Assembly: GCA_009829735.1 (NCBI GenBank)
Contig: CM020618.1
Span: forward strand, 2,044,882 to 2,108,881
DNA: 64,000 nucleotides
Direction: 5' to 3'
From: Pyropia yezoensis
Lineage: Eukaryota > Rhodophyta > Bangiophyceae > Bangiales > Bangiaceae
Shown: one piece after another, positions 9,501 to 18,554 of the stretch
Numbering within the stretch: the first letter of the stretch is position 1
Layout of the letters: each line of letters opens with the position of its first letter
The notes under the pieces: generated by a model
The model's input: only the letters and a program-made list of their open reading frames with translations
What the model was told of the DNA's origin: nothing
Databases searched by the model: none
Program-made: the position numbers and the translations under genes

Positions 9501-12500
9501 TCCGGCGTCGTCGCCGCGCGGCGCGTGGCGAGCAGCGTGGCGGGTGCGGCAGGCAGGGGGGGGGGGGGCATCGACGGCGGGTAGTCGGGGTCAAGTCCCC
9601 CCCCTCCAGACGTCCCCTACCTCTGGCACGTTCCACCCCTGCCACCGCCCGCGCCGACGTGGCGGTGGCGGCTTGCGGCCACGGTGGCGGCGGCGGGTGG
9701 GGCTTTGGCGATGGGGGGGCAGTGGCCACCCGCGGAGACGAAGCGACGGCCGCTGCGGCCAGCGGCGAAGCGGCGGCGGACCATGACGGTACTGACGTGG
9801 GAGCAGCAGCGGCGGCGACCACGGTCGTCGGCAAGGCGGCGGCGTGCGGCACCGGCGGCACGGCGGCCGCGACCACAGGCGGCTGGAAGCCGACCCGCGG
9901 CGACGGGTGGGCAGCTGACAGGGGCGGTGGGCGGAACGGCAGACGAGCGGGCGGCCGAGGCTGTGCGAGACACCAGCGCCCGAGGCGGCGCCCCGGGTGG
10001 GCAGGGGGGTGGCTGGGGGGGAGGGGCGCGAGCTCCACCCTTCTCTCAACCTGAGGACGCACCCTGGGTGCCCAGACGGGTGTGGGGCGGCGGCCACACG
10101 GCACGGCGGGGGCCATTGCTTGGAGGTGTGACCCCGCAGCCACGCGAACGCCAGGAGCCGCAGGGTGTTGTGGGGGGTCGCGCGGAGGGGGACGGGGGGG
10201 CGGCGGCTGCGGCGGCGGCGGTCGCCGCGGCGCCGCCGATGCGAATGGGGGGAGGGTTGGGGCCGGCCGCGCGTTGTCTGCTGCCGCCATGGCTGTCGCG
10301 GTGGTGATGATTGCAATCACCGCACCGTCGCCAGCAGCAGCTGCGCCCCCACCGGCAGCCCCGCCGCCCCCGCCAGTGTCTGTTGCGGACGTGGTGGCAC
10401 CGACCCAGACGACGCATCTCCCTGGCGGTCCCGGCTACCGTGGCCGCTGAGACAGCGACGCTCCCCCCCTTTCTCGTCGACTGCCGCCCATTGTGCACCT
10501 CTGCATTGTCGCCGGCGGTGGTAGCTGTGTTTGCAAGCGTCTGATGCGGCTGTTGTCCCTTTGCAGGGACCTCGGTTCCCACCGTGGCCCAGCCGGCAGC
10601 TCCCCCTTTGCCCGGCGTGCGCCTAACCCCTGTGGTGGCCGTCGGCTGTTCAGCCTGCTCCGGCTTCAGCGGCGACAGCAGCCGCAATGTGCGGGCGTGG
10701 CGGCTGGGGGCTGCAAGCTCACGCCGCTCGTCATGCCCGAGCGGTCGGCGGCCTCGTCTCGACGGGTGCTCTCGTTTGACGTCCTGGGGAAGCTGCCGGG
10801 GGTCAGAGTGGGTACGTCTGCGCGCCGGGGGATGCGACGGGCGACTGTCGCCACGCCGCCAGCGCCACCGACCCAGCCATGCTGCCGCCATGTGTCGGCG
10901 GGGGCTGCCGCTGTGGGCGCAACAACGGACACCCCCGACCGCGCCCCTCTCCCTTCGATTCGCTAGCCCGCGCACACACACGGCTGTTCGCCATGTCTCG
11001 CCGCGACGGTATCCGCCTTGGCGGGCCGCTGCCTCGAGTCGATGGCTTTGCCTTACCGCCGTCTTGCCGCCGCCCGCCATTGCGACCGATCTGACCGCCG
11101 CCGCATCTGCCATGGACGGCGCGGCGGCAAGGCTATGGGCCGTCCTTGTCGCCGCATTTTCCGCCGGTGCTTGGAGGGAGAGGGGCAAGCAGGGCAGGTT
11201 TGGGGAGGGCTGCATCTCCCTTTCGCTCGTCGCGGTGCTGGGGGACGCTGTCACGGCACTGCTCACCGCCGGCGGTCACTGAAGCGAGGGATCGCTGCTG
11301 TTTCGCCGCCCGCAGCTCCCTCTGACCCTACGTCCCGTGCAGGTTCTGGCCTTGTGCCTCTTGGCCGCCGCCACCTCCGATCCGCGGAGCGCCTCTTCCG
11401 CGACGGCGGTGCGCCACGTCCCCCCCCGCGCGCTGCCGCCGCGTCATCGCGGCTGGTTGGTTGGGGGGGCCACGCCCGGCCGGTAGTATCATGTACAGTA
11501 GTGCACCACAGTAGCCGCCGGCGGTCGTGACCACGGCGATAAGCGGAGGTGTGATGGCGCTGGGAGAGGGGGCAGGCCTTACGGCGCATCCGGCTGGCGT
11601 CCCGCGCGGCCGACCTCCTCGGCCGCTCACGGGCAGGGGCGGTTATGGGGTGGCTTAAGGCGCTGCGAACGTTGGGGGGCGTATGGGGAGGCGGCGTAAC
11701 CCCGTGCCGCTGGGGGTGGGACGTTCCTGCTAGCCTTGGCTCGACAGAATTGGCGGTCACCCGCGCCACCCTCCTCCTGTCGCCGCCGGCCAGCCTGGCT
11801 GGCGCCCGCCTCAGTCGCGTGCGGCGACTGTGCGGGCTCGTGCGGCGGCGGTGGCGCCCTGTCCCACGGTGGCGGCTACGCCTCCCTTCACATTTCCCTC
11901 ACACCCCCCCTCCCCCTCCCCCTTCTGGCCTCTTTGCGATGGCGGCCGCGACGGCGACGCCCCTGCCAACGACGTGACGCCACCCAGCCCGGGTTGCCCG
12001 CCCACCGCCACACCGGAACCACTTCCACGGTGTGAAGCGCCGCTGGTACAAGAAGAGGACGCAGGGTCAGCGGCGCCGCGGCCGCCGCCGTTGTCAACAA
12101 CCTCTGCCCCGTTGGCCGCTGGAGTGGCGTCCATCCTTTCCCGCCGCCCGCACTTGGATCACCGCTGCCTGCCGCTGACCGTTGTGGCTGTGCACGCCCC
12201 TTCCCCTCTCCCCCCTCCTCCATTGCCGCCGGCCGGGGAACGTCTCGTGACACGGATCGGCGCGCTCTCTTTCGTGCGCCCGTCATTATCGTGGCGGACT
12301 ATCGGCCGCTCCCTGCTTGCGCCTCCCACGGAAGATGTCTGTATGCCCCCCGGGCGGGCCGTCTATCGCGGGCGACTGTGCCGAAGGAGGGGAGTTGCTG
12401 TTCCCTTGTCCGCGGGGGGTGTGGCGTCGTCGGATGGAGGGACGGGAGGCGGGAGGGGAAGGATGGCTGGGGTGGCAGTCGGCTGCGGGGGGGACGGGAG

Positions 12501-12801
12501 TGGGCGCCACCCGCTCGGTCCTCACACCGCGAGCGTCGTGACGGACAAGGGAGGAGATGAGCTCATGCAGTCGCCCCGCCAAGGGGGGGTTGCCACAGAG
12601 GAGGGGGAGCGGTCGGGGGTCAGCTGGCCGACCACGGTCGGCGGCCCGCCGCTGCCCCTGACCCCGCTTGGCCGAGGTCTTCTGCCTGCAAGGGAAATTC
12701 TTAAGAGCCACAATTTTTCTCTTCCAGCACGCTCACCCTTTCACATCACGCACGCTCGCCCTTTCTCTTCACGCACGCTCACCCTCCCCGTCGGGACGCG
12801 C
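6512..12801. other. Long low-complexity stretch, no gene recognised
   Basis: Very GC-rich, with many G/C homopolymers to about 7.5 kb and then Ala/Pro/Arg-coding frames on both strands. Minus-strand frames at 9032-9571 (ATG at 9571) and 9487-10320 are rich in Ala, Pro and Thr rather than Arg. A plus-strand frame from about 11830 to 12800 contains a less skewed segment. None has an identifiable domain, and no splice pair convincingly joins them. The first 1 kb probably includes the promoter of the minus-strand gene starting at 6511. Real but unrecognised genes with low-complexity products cannot be excluded. Confidence 0.5.
12727..12790. repeat. 23-bp tandem repeat, about 2.7 copies
   Basis: Units begin at 12727, 12750 and 12773 with GCACGCTCRCCCTTTC; the third is truncated. 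The array lies just downstream of the stop codon of the minus-strand membrane-protein gene, so probably in or near its 3' untranslated region. Confidence 0.8.
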
Positions 12802-15378
12802 TCATGGACTACGGGGGGCGGGGGCGGCGGGGGACGCCAACACGTCCCAGCCGGTGCGCGCCCGCCGGGCGGGGCGTTCCGTCTGGGAGCGCCTCAGCGG
12901 CGGTGGCAAAGGCGGCAGCCCGCCGTCGGTGGTCGTCTGAGCGGTGGGGGGGGGTGGCGGTGGCGGCGCGGGCGTGCCAGTGGCCACCACCCGCATCCCG
13001 GAGCGGTCGGTGGCGGCGCGCCCCAGCGGCACCGGAGACGCTGCCACTGTCGACGCCGGCGCCGGCGACGGCGGTGGCGGCGTGGGCGTGCCAGTGGCCA
13101 CCACCCGCATCCCGGAGCAGTCGGTGGCGGTGCACCCAAGCGGTGCCGGCGACGCTGCGACCGTCAACGCCGGCGCCGGCGACGGTGTCGCCGTCGACGC
13201 CGGTGCCGGCGACGGCAGCCCGCAATCGGTGGCCACTCGTCGGGGCGGGGCATGGGCCGGCGGAACACTGTAGGGAGCGGCGGTCGACTGCCCCTTGGGA
13301 GAGGGTGCCGGGACCGGCGCGCTGTCAGTCCAGGAGTGGGGCAGCAGCGCGGTTGCAATGGACGCGAGGATGCGTTCCAGCTTGCCCACGACGTTGTCGT
13401 TCGTGGAGTTGTTTCGGCCGGCGCGCGCCAGCATGGCACCATAGGCGATCAACACGACGAAGATGTAGACGACCGCAGCGGCGCAGATGAGGCACAGCAA
13501 CAAGTTGGGGCGGTAGCCGTTGGTCGTCACCACCGCAATTGTCTCGGAGAGGAGGACGTAGGTGCCCTTCATTCCCACGTCCGACAAGCTGCACGATTCG
13601 GGTAGGTCTTTGCAGTTCCAGGTGGTATCTGAAAAGGCCGCATTGATCGCCTTGTACGTGGCGCTGGCGATCCACCTGTCGCCTTTGCGCTCCTTCCAAT
13701 ACAGAAGGCCAAGGGAGGTAATGGAGCCGAGGCCCACAACCGCAGTCATGGCGAACCGCGCCTTGTCCCCGGCGTTTTCCCAATTCGGATCATTGGGAGC
13801 AAAGGAGGCAGCGCCAATGGCTGTGAGCGCGACGAGAAGCGCGGTCACATAGACCTCGCTTCGGTGGAAAGATTCGTCTGGTTCGTCCTTCACAGAGAAG
13901 CGCCCAGACGTGAGTGTGTCCTCGATACCATACATGACCCTGCGGCGATTCGCGCGCGCGGTACTGCGCAGCCTCTGCCACATGTCGTTCTTGTCGACCC
14001 GATGAACGCAGCTGCCCAGCCGGCGGGCCAGGGCCACCTCCTCCGGGGACTTGTAGGAGATTTCCCGGGAGGCTGTGCCGGCCAGCCACATTGGCTCAGT
14101 CACGAGCGACGCGTTGGAGGGCAGCGTCCAGCTCATATAGGGAGAGTTGGTGCAGTCGACGAGGGATTTCTCACCGCGGGCGGGGTTGATCGTCCATGAC
14201 ATGATGAGGGACTTCTTCTTGGCCCGGTCCTTCCGGTATGCCTTCTTGTCGTACTTCACCACCACGTCGGAGGGGCTCAACTGCGACACGCCCTTGCACA
14301 GTCGCTTCTTGTCAATGAATTCGGGCACCGGCTCCTGGCACAAGAGAAACGCCACTTTGTTCAGCCAGTCCGACGTGGCAGCACCAGGGGTGGGGCGGGC
14401 GCCTCCGTTGAGGGGCCAAGTGGACGACCCGTTCCCCCCTCCCAGCTCGGGTGGGATTTTCCCGGGATAGGCATCAAGCTCGGAGCTAAGGGATGAGTTC
14501 AGCTGCCAGGTGGGGCTCGGGAGCCACCCGGGTAGTACCATGACTGCCCGCCCAAGGCCGAGGAAGCCGCGCTGGACGGCAGACACTGGCCTGACAACCC
14601 CATCCTCAGCCTTGTGTGTCACCACCATGACAGCATCCTCCGTTCCAATCTGATCATCTCTCGTGTCTTTGACACACCCCGACGCGTCGCACTCTCCGGA
14701 CCCGGTCGTATCCACCGCCGACAAGTCTGAGCAGTTGGGCAGCAGGCACATGGCCCGCATTTCAGTCGTGACGGTCAGCACCTCGTACTTGGAGCTCATC
14801 CGGGCCACCTCGCCACCGTCCATGTTGCGCTGAAGCGACAGAAACCTGACCAACAGCGCTCGGTACTTGTCCCGCGGGGGCAGGGGCCGCCTCAAAACGG
14901 ACTCAAAGTCCCTCGTCGACAGCCCGTCAGCATATAAGCCGGGCTCCGACAACCAGTCTTCACTCGCATAATCATGGCCCCAGTTTCTGGTGGCCAGCTC
15001 GCGCACTAGCCGGGGCGCGCTGGGGCCCCCGGATACCAGCCAGTCAAAGGGTCGTTGGTCCACCGGCGTCGAGCTGTTGACCGCCTCCACCTCCCCAACA
15101 TTGACCACGGGCGCTGCGCAGGTGTTGATGCCCCGATAAATGGACTCCCCATTGAACGACGCCATGCGGGAGCTGTTGGCCCGGCCGTAGCACTGGAGTT
15201 CTGGCAGCAGCTTGAGAGAGCAGTTAAGGTACCGGATGTCAGAGAAGTCATTGAGGACGTCCTGTGCCCCCTCTGGGGGGGGCATCGTCACCGCCAGCAG
15301 CAGCAGAAGCAGCGGCAACGGCAGCAACAGCAGTCGTCGGGCGACCGCGGGGGCCGACCCTGTGGGGGTGGAGCCCAT
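12802..15378 (-). CDS. Orphan secreted-pathway membrane protein, Pro-rich tail
   Basis: Encodes 858 aa from the ATG at 15378. The frame stays open upstream to 16380, but this ATG sits directly before a clear signal peptide (ARRLLLLPLPLLLLLLAV). A large lumenal or extracellular region (about residues 40-505) follows, with many cysteines and several N-glycosylation sequons (NCS, NSS, NGS). Next come about four transmembrane helices (about 508-527, 540-561, 605-621 and 625-650). The tail of about 200 residues is rich in Pro, Ala, Thr and Ser and contains two copies of a unit with SGMRVVATGTP. The topology suggests a surface or endomembrane protein with a glycosylated ectodomain. I do not recognise the family. 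Composition of the ectodomain is normal, so the gene itself is well supported. Confidence 0.8.
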   Translation of the reverse strand: MGSTPTGSAPAVARRLLLLPLPLLLLLLAVTMPPPEGAQDVLNDFSDIRYLNCSLKLLPELQCYGRANSSRMASFNGESIYRGINTCAAPVVNVGEVEAVNSSTPVDQRPFDWLVSGGPSAPRLVRELATRNWGHDYASEDWLSEPGLYADGLSTRDFESVLRRPLPPRDKYRALLVRFLSLQRNMDGGEVARMSSKYEVLTVTTEMRAMCLLPNCSDLSAVDTTGSGECDASGCVKDTRDDQIGTEDAVMVVTHKAEDGVVRPVSAVQRGFLGLGRAVMVLPGWLPSPTWQLNSSLSSELDAYPGKIPPELGGGNGSSTWPLNGGARPTPGAATSDWLNKVAFLLCQEPVPEFIDKKRLCKGVSQLSPSDVVVKYDKKAYRKDRAKKKSLIMSWTINPARGEKSLVDCTNSPYMSWTLPSNASLVTEPMWLAGTASREISYKSPEEVALARRLGSCVHRVDKNDMWQRLRSTARANRRRVMYGIEDTLTSGRFSVKDEPDESFHRSEVYVTALLVALTAIGAASFAPNDPNWENAGDKARFAMTAVVGLGSITSLGLLYWKERKGDRWIASATYKAINAAFSDTTWNCKDLPESCSLSDVGMKGTYVLLSETIAVVTTNGYRPNLLLCLICAAAVVYIFVVLIAYGAMLARAGRNNSTNDNVVGKLERILASIATALLPHSWTDSAPVPAPSPKGQSTAAPYSVPPAHAPPRRVATDCGLPSPAPASTATPSPAPALTVAASPAPLGCTATDCSGMRVVATGTPTPPPPSPAPASTVAASPVPLGRAATDRSGMRVVATGTPAPPPPPPPTAQTTTDGGLPPLPPPLRRSQTERPARRARTGWDVLASPAAPAPRSP
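12952..13215 (-). repeat. Degenerate coding repeat in Pro-rich tail
   Basis: Two units of about 120 bp within the tail of the orphan membrane protein. On the plus strand both carry GTGGCCACCACCCGCATCCC, at about 12980 and 13094. Further partial units (CGACGCCGGCGCCGGCGACG) follow to about 13215. The repeat keeps the reading frame, encoding Ala/Pro/Val/Thr-rich peptide with the shared core SGMRVVATGTP. Confidence 0.7.
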
Positions 15379-18300
15379 CGCGCGCGGGGGTGGGGAGGAC
15401 GGGGGGGCACCACGACAGCCGGGAGAACGTCGTAGCGTGGCTCGCGCGGAGGGTGGTGCCGGCGATGGTAGGCGCGGGTGGGGGGGGGGGGTCTGCGGTT
15501 GAGGGCGCCGTGCACGGGTGACTCGCAGAGAGGTTGGAGGTCGGTGGTGGGGGGGCGGCAAGGGCGACGTGCGCGGGTGGTACACACCGGGGCGGTTGGC
15601 GCCGGCGGTGTGCGGCGGGCTGTGAGCGGAACGGCACACACCCCCGCGCTGCGCTAGCTGCTCGGCGCTCCCCCTCGACGCGCCAACGCGCGGCCGCGTT
15701 GGGTAGTATATGTACGTACATACGCGCCCGTGTCGGTGTGAGCTGACGCTGCTCTGGCATCTCACAGATGCTGCAGTGCCCTGGTGCGCAGTACATACCA
15801 AAGGGGGGGGGGGGAGGGGGTGCTTCGCGGGGTCGCCGGGAGCCCCAACCGTCAACCGCCTCACCTCTTTCCTGCGCCGCGGGGGGGGCCCTGCGGTCTC
15901 TTGGTCGGGGGGGCCCCACGCGGCTGCGTCCAGCAGTGCGCGTCCGCCCACACGCCTCCCCCACACACCCGAAGCGTGCTGCCTGCTCGCGGGGGGTGGG
16001 GGTGGCCACACCCCAATCTCCCCGTGCGGCGTCTGGGGGGGGGGGGCGCCGCGGCGCGCCGGCCATCGCCGTGATGGCCACCCGCGCACCACAAAACCCA
16101 AAATGGGCTGCGTCTGTGTTTTTTTCTCTCTCTGACGAGGACTGCGGGAGGAGATCATCTCCATGATGGCGGCAGGGGGAGGGGCCCCGCCCGGCGGGTG
16201 CGCGAGCACAGCCGGCCGCCGCACCGTCACCCACCCGTCGCCGCGCTTGGCCGAGCGCCTGTCGGCCCGTGACACGGTGGCGGTGGAGCCAGCGCAGGGT
16301 TTTCGGCGTGCCAATGCGTGCAATGTTGTTGCGTGGATCGCGGCGTGCACACGTGCTATATACGTAGTAGTACTGGTCATACTGTACCTACATACTCAGC
16401 CGCCAGGGCTCTCCCCCAGCCCGCCGCCCCGCCTCCTGTCCTTCAATGCTCGCACGCGAGTTTTTGTTTGTTTGTTTTTGGGCTTCATTTTTTGCGATCC
16501 GATCGGGTCCTTGGTGGGTTGCGAGGAGCGGGGGGAAGCGCGGGTGAGGATGCGGGTGTCCGAGCCCCACCTGTTGTGGGGAGGATGCCGTAGGTGCAGC
16601 TCTTACGTCCTGGGTGGGTACCGACGGCCGCTACCGCCGCACCAATGGGGTGTCACCCCGCCGATACCCACGCAGGCGCAAGCGCCACAGGCGCGGTGAC
16701 GTCCGCCCCGCCGACCACCTCCCCGTCGGCGCGGAGGTGGTGTGCCAGATGGGCGGCGGGGGGGGGGGGGAAGGCGCCGTCCGCCTTTGCGGGGACGCCG
16801 CCCGTAGGCCGCTGCCGGTCGGGGGGATGGGGGGGGGGGGGGGGGGGGGGTGAATGTGGTTCACGGCTGTACATTCATCCTGTTTTTTGGCCGCAGGCCG
16901 CACCCCCTCCACGCCGGCGCGGCGTGACGCGCGCGCGGCTGCAGGGGCGGCGTGCCCCGGCCGGCCGGCGTGCGCGCCCGTGAGCCGCCGCCGGCGGCCG
17001 CCGATGGTCCGGCCCACGGGCGGGCGCACCGCTCGGGTGGGGGGCGCCCGTCTTGTGCGGAGCGCGCCACGCCTGCGGACGCGCGCACGCCTGCGGACGC
17101 GCGCACGCCGCTCGGACGGTGGGTGGGTGGGCGGTTGGTTGGTGGGGGGGAGCGGGGTTGCCTCTGTGCATGGAGGGGCGTGTGGCTCCCCAGACGGGCC
17201 TCTGCCGCTGCCGCGACGGGCCGCGTGCCGTCTGGGTTTCTTCGCCGACGGCCGGGGCGGCACCGACCTGGCGCTGGCGGCCGGCAGTGACAGTGGGGGG
17301 GGCGGTCCGCTGCTCGGCCGCCCCGCGCCAGGCGGGGGGCGGGCGGGTGGCCGCCCAGCTGGTGTGCGCCTACGTAACCGGGGGAGGGAGGGGTGGGGGT
17401 GGTCGCCCTGCCTCCATCAACGCTCCCGCGCCGCCGCGGGGGCCCCCCAAGGGGTGCTTGGACGGGGGGGGGCGCACCGGCACGCCGCCACCGCCGCCGC
17501 CGCTGCCGCCGCCGCCACCCCTCCTTGTGGTCGCCCGCCGCTGCCGCGGTCGACGACGGTGCCGCCAGAGGCGCTGGCGGCGGCGGCAGCGGCGGCGGCG
17601 CCACGACCGCCACTGCCAGCTCTGCAGCTCTGTGTCGGCGCCCACCCCACCCTATGCTTAAACTTGGTGGCTGTGTGCTGCGGCATACCTACTTGGGCGC
17701 AACCCCCCGAGACGGGCTGGCTCGGCGTGCGTCGCGGGTGTTTGTGTGGAGGGGGAGGGGCAGCGCACAACGACGTACTATGCCTCTGGTCAATGTAGTG
17801 AGGGAGCGGAACTCTCCACCTGAGTCATGCCTTGTTTGGCAGCGAGCAGGAGGGGGGGGAAGGCAGCACCGACGCTGGGGCAGCGGTGACCACGAAATCG
17901 CAACCGGCGTCTTTTTTTTTTTTAGGCGCTCTCCCTTTGCGTGGGGGTAGTCGCCGCCCCGGCCGCCGTTGTGCGTGCACGGCAGCGGCAGTGGCGTGGC
18001 CCCCGCTCGCCGGCAGTAGCGTCGCCCCTGCTCGCCGGCAGTGGCGTCGCCCCCGCTCGCCGGCAGCGGCGAATGCGGATGCTGCCGCGGCCCACGCTGC
18101 CGTATCCTGGTGGGTAGGGGGGCACTGGGTCCTGCCTCAAAAAGCGTCGTTGGCGGCTGCCGCCCCGTCAGTCGACCGGCACCCCGTCGAGCCGCGCCCC
18201 CGCACCCTCCGCACTAGCGGTCACTCCCTTCCATCGCCACCCCACTTCCCGCGGCTCGTCTCAACAGCACCCGCCGCGTCGTTGGCACGCCACTCAGCCA

Positions 18301-18554
18301 TATCGCCCGAAGTGCGTCTGCCGTCCAGTAGCGGGCAACGACGTGGCGTGGGGAGGCGGTGTGCATGCAAGGGACGACAACCCCTTCACTACCGCGTCGA
18401 GGCCGTTCTCTATCGCATGCAGTGCTGCGGATATGTCCTTGCATAAAGCCGGCAACCGCTCGAGGCTGGTTGTCGCATTGCGTACGCTCTCATCCGCATG
18501 AGCGGGGGCCTCTCGTCACCAGCGGCTAAATGACCACCCAGGCTCCCCCCAAGC
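15379..18554. other. Intergenic stretch, no gene recognised
   Basis: Two minus-strand genes flank this stretch: the start of the orphan membrane-protein gene on the left and the stop of the helicase gene on the right. Candidate promoter sequence of the former includes an AT-rich palindromic spot TATGTACGTACATA at about 15707-15722. A run of about 22 G lies near 16829-16850 and a 25-bp tandem repeat at 17986-18071. A short direct repeat (ACGCCTGCGGACGCGCGC) lies at about 17068-17107. Open frames are Arg-, Gly- or Ala-rich and show no domain. Confidence 0.5.
17986..18071. repeat. 25-bp tandem repeat, about 3.4 copies
   Basis: Units start at 17986, 18011, 18036 and 18061, each beginning CGGCAGYRGCGT and most ending CCYGCTCGC. 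They differ at one to three positions. The array is intergenic and no function can be assigned. Confidence 0.8.

Noticed and set aside
8122-9786. 554-codon plus-strand open frame
   Set aside because: Mostly Arg/Gly/Ala without motifs. At this base composition stop codons are rare, so long chance frames are expected.
10560-10900. Possible exon after CCCTTTGCAG at about 10566
   Set aside because: The acceptor looks acceptable, but no partner donor and frame could be found that give a convincing protein.
16854-17798. Possible exon after TTTTTTGGCCGCAG at about 16900
   Set aside because: The frame beyond is Arg/Ala/Gly-rich without a domain, and no upstream exon is convincing.
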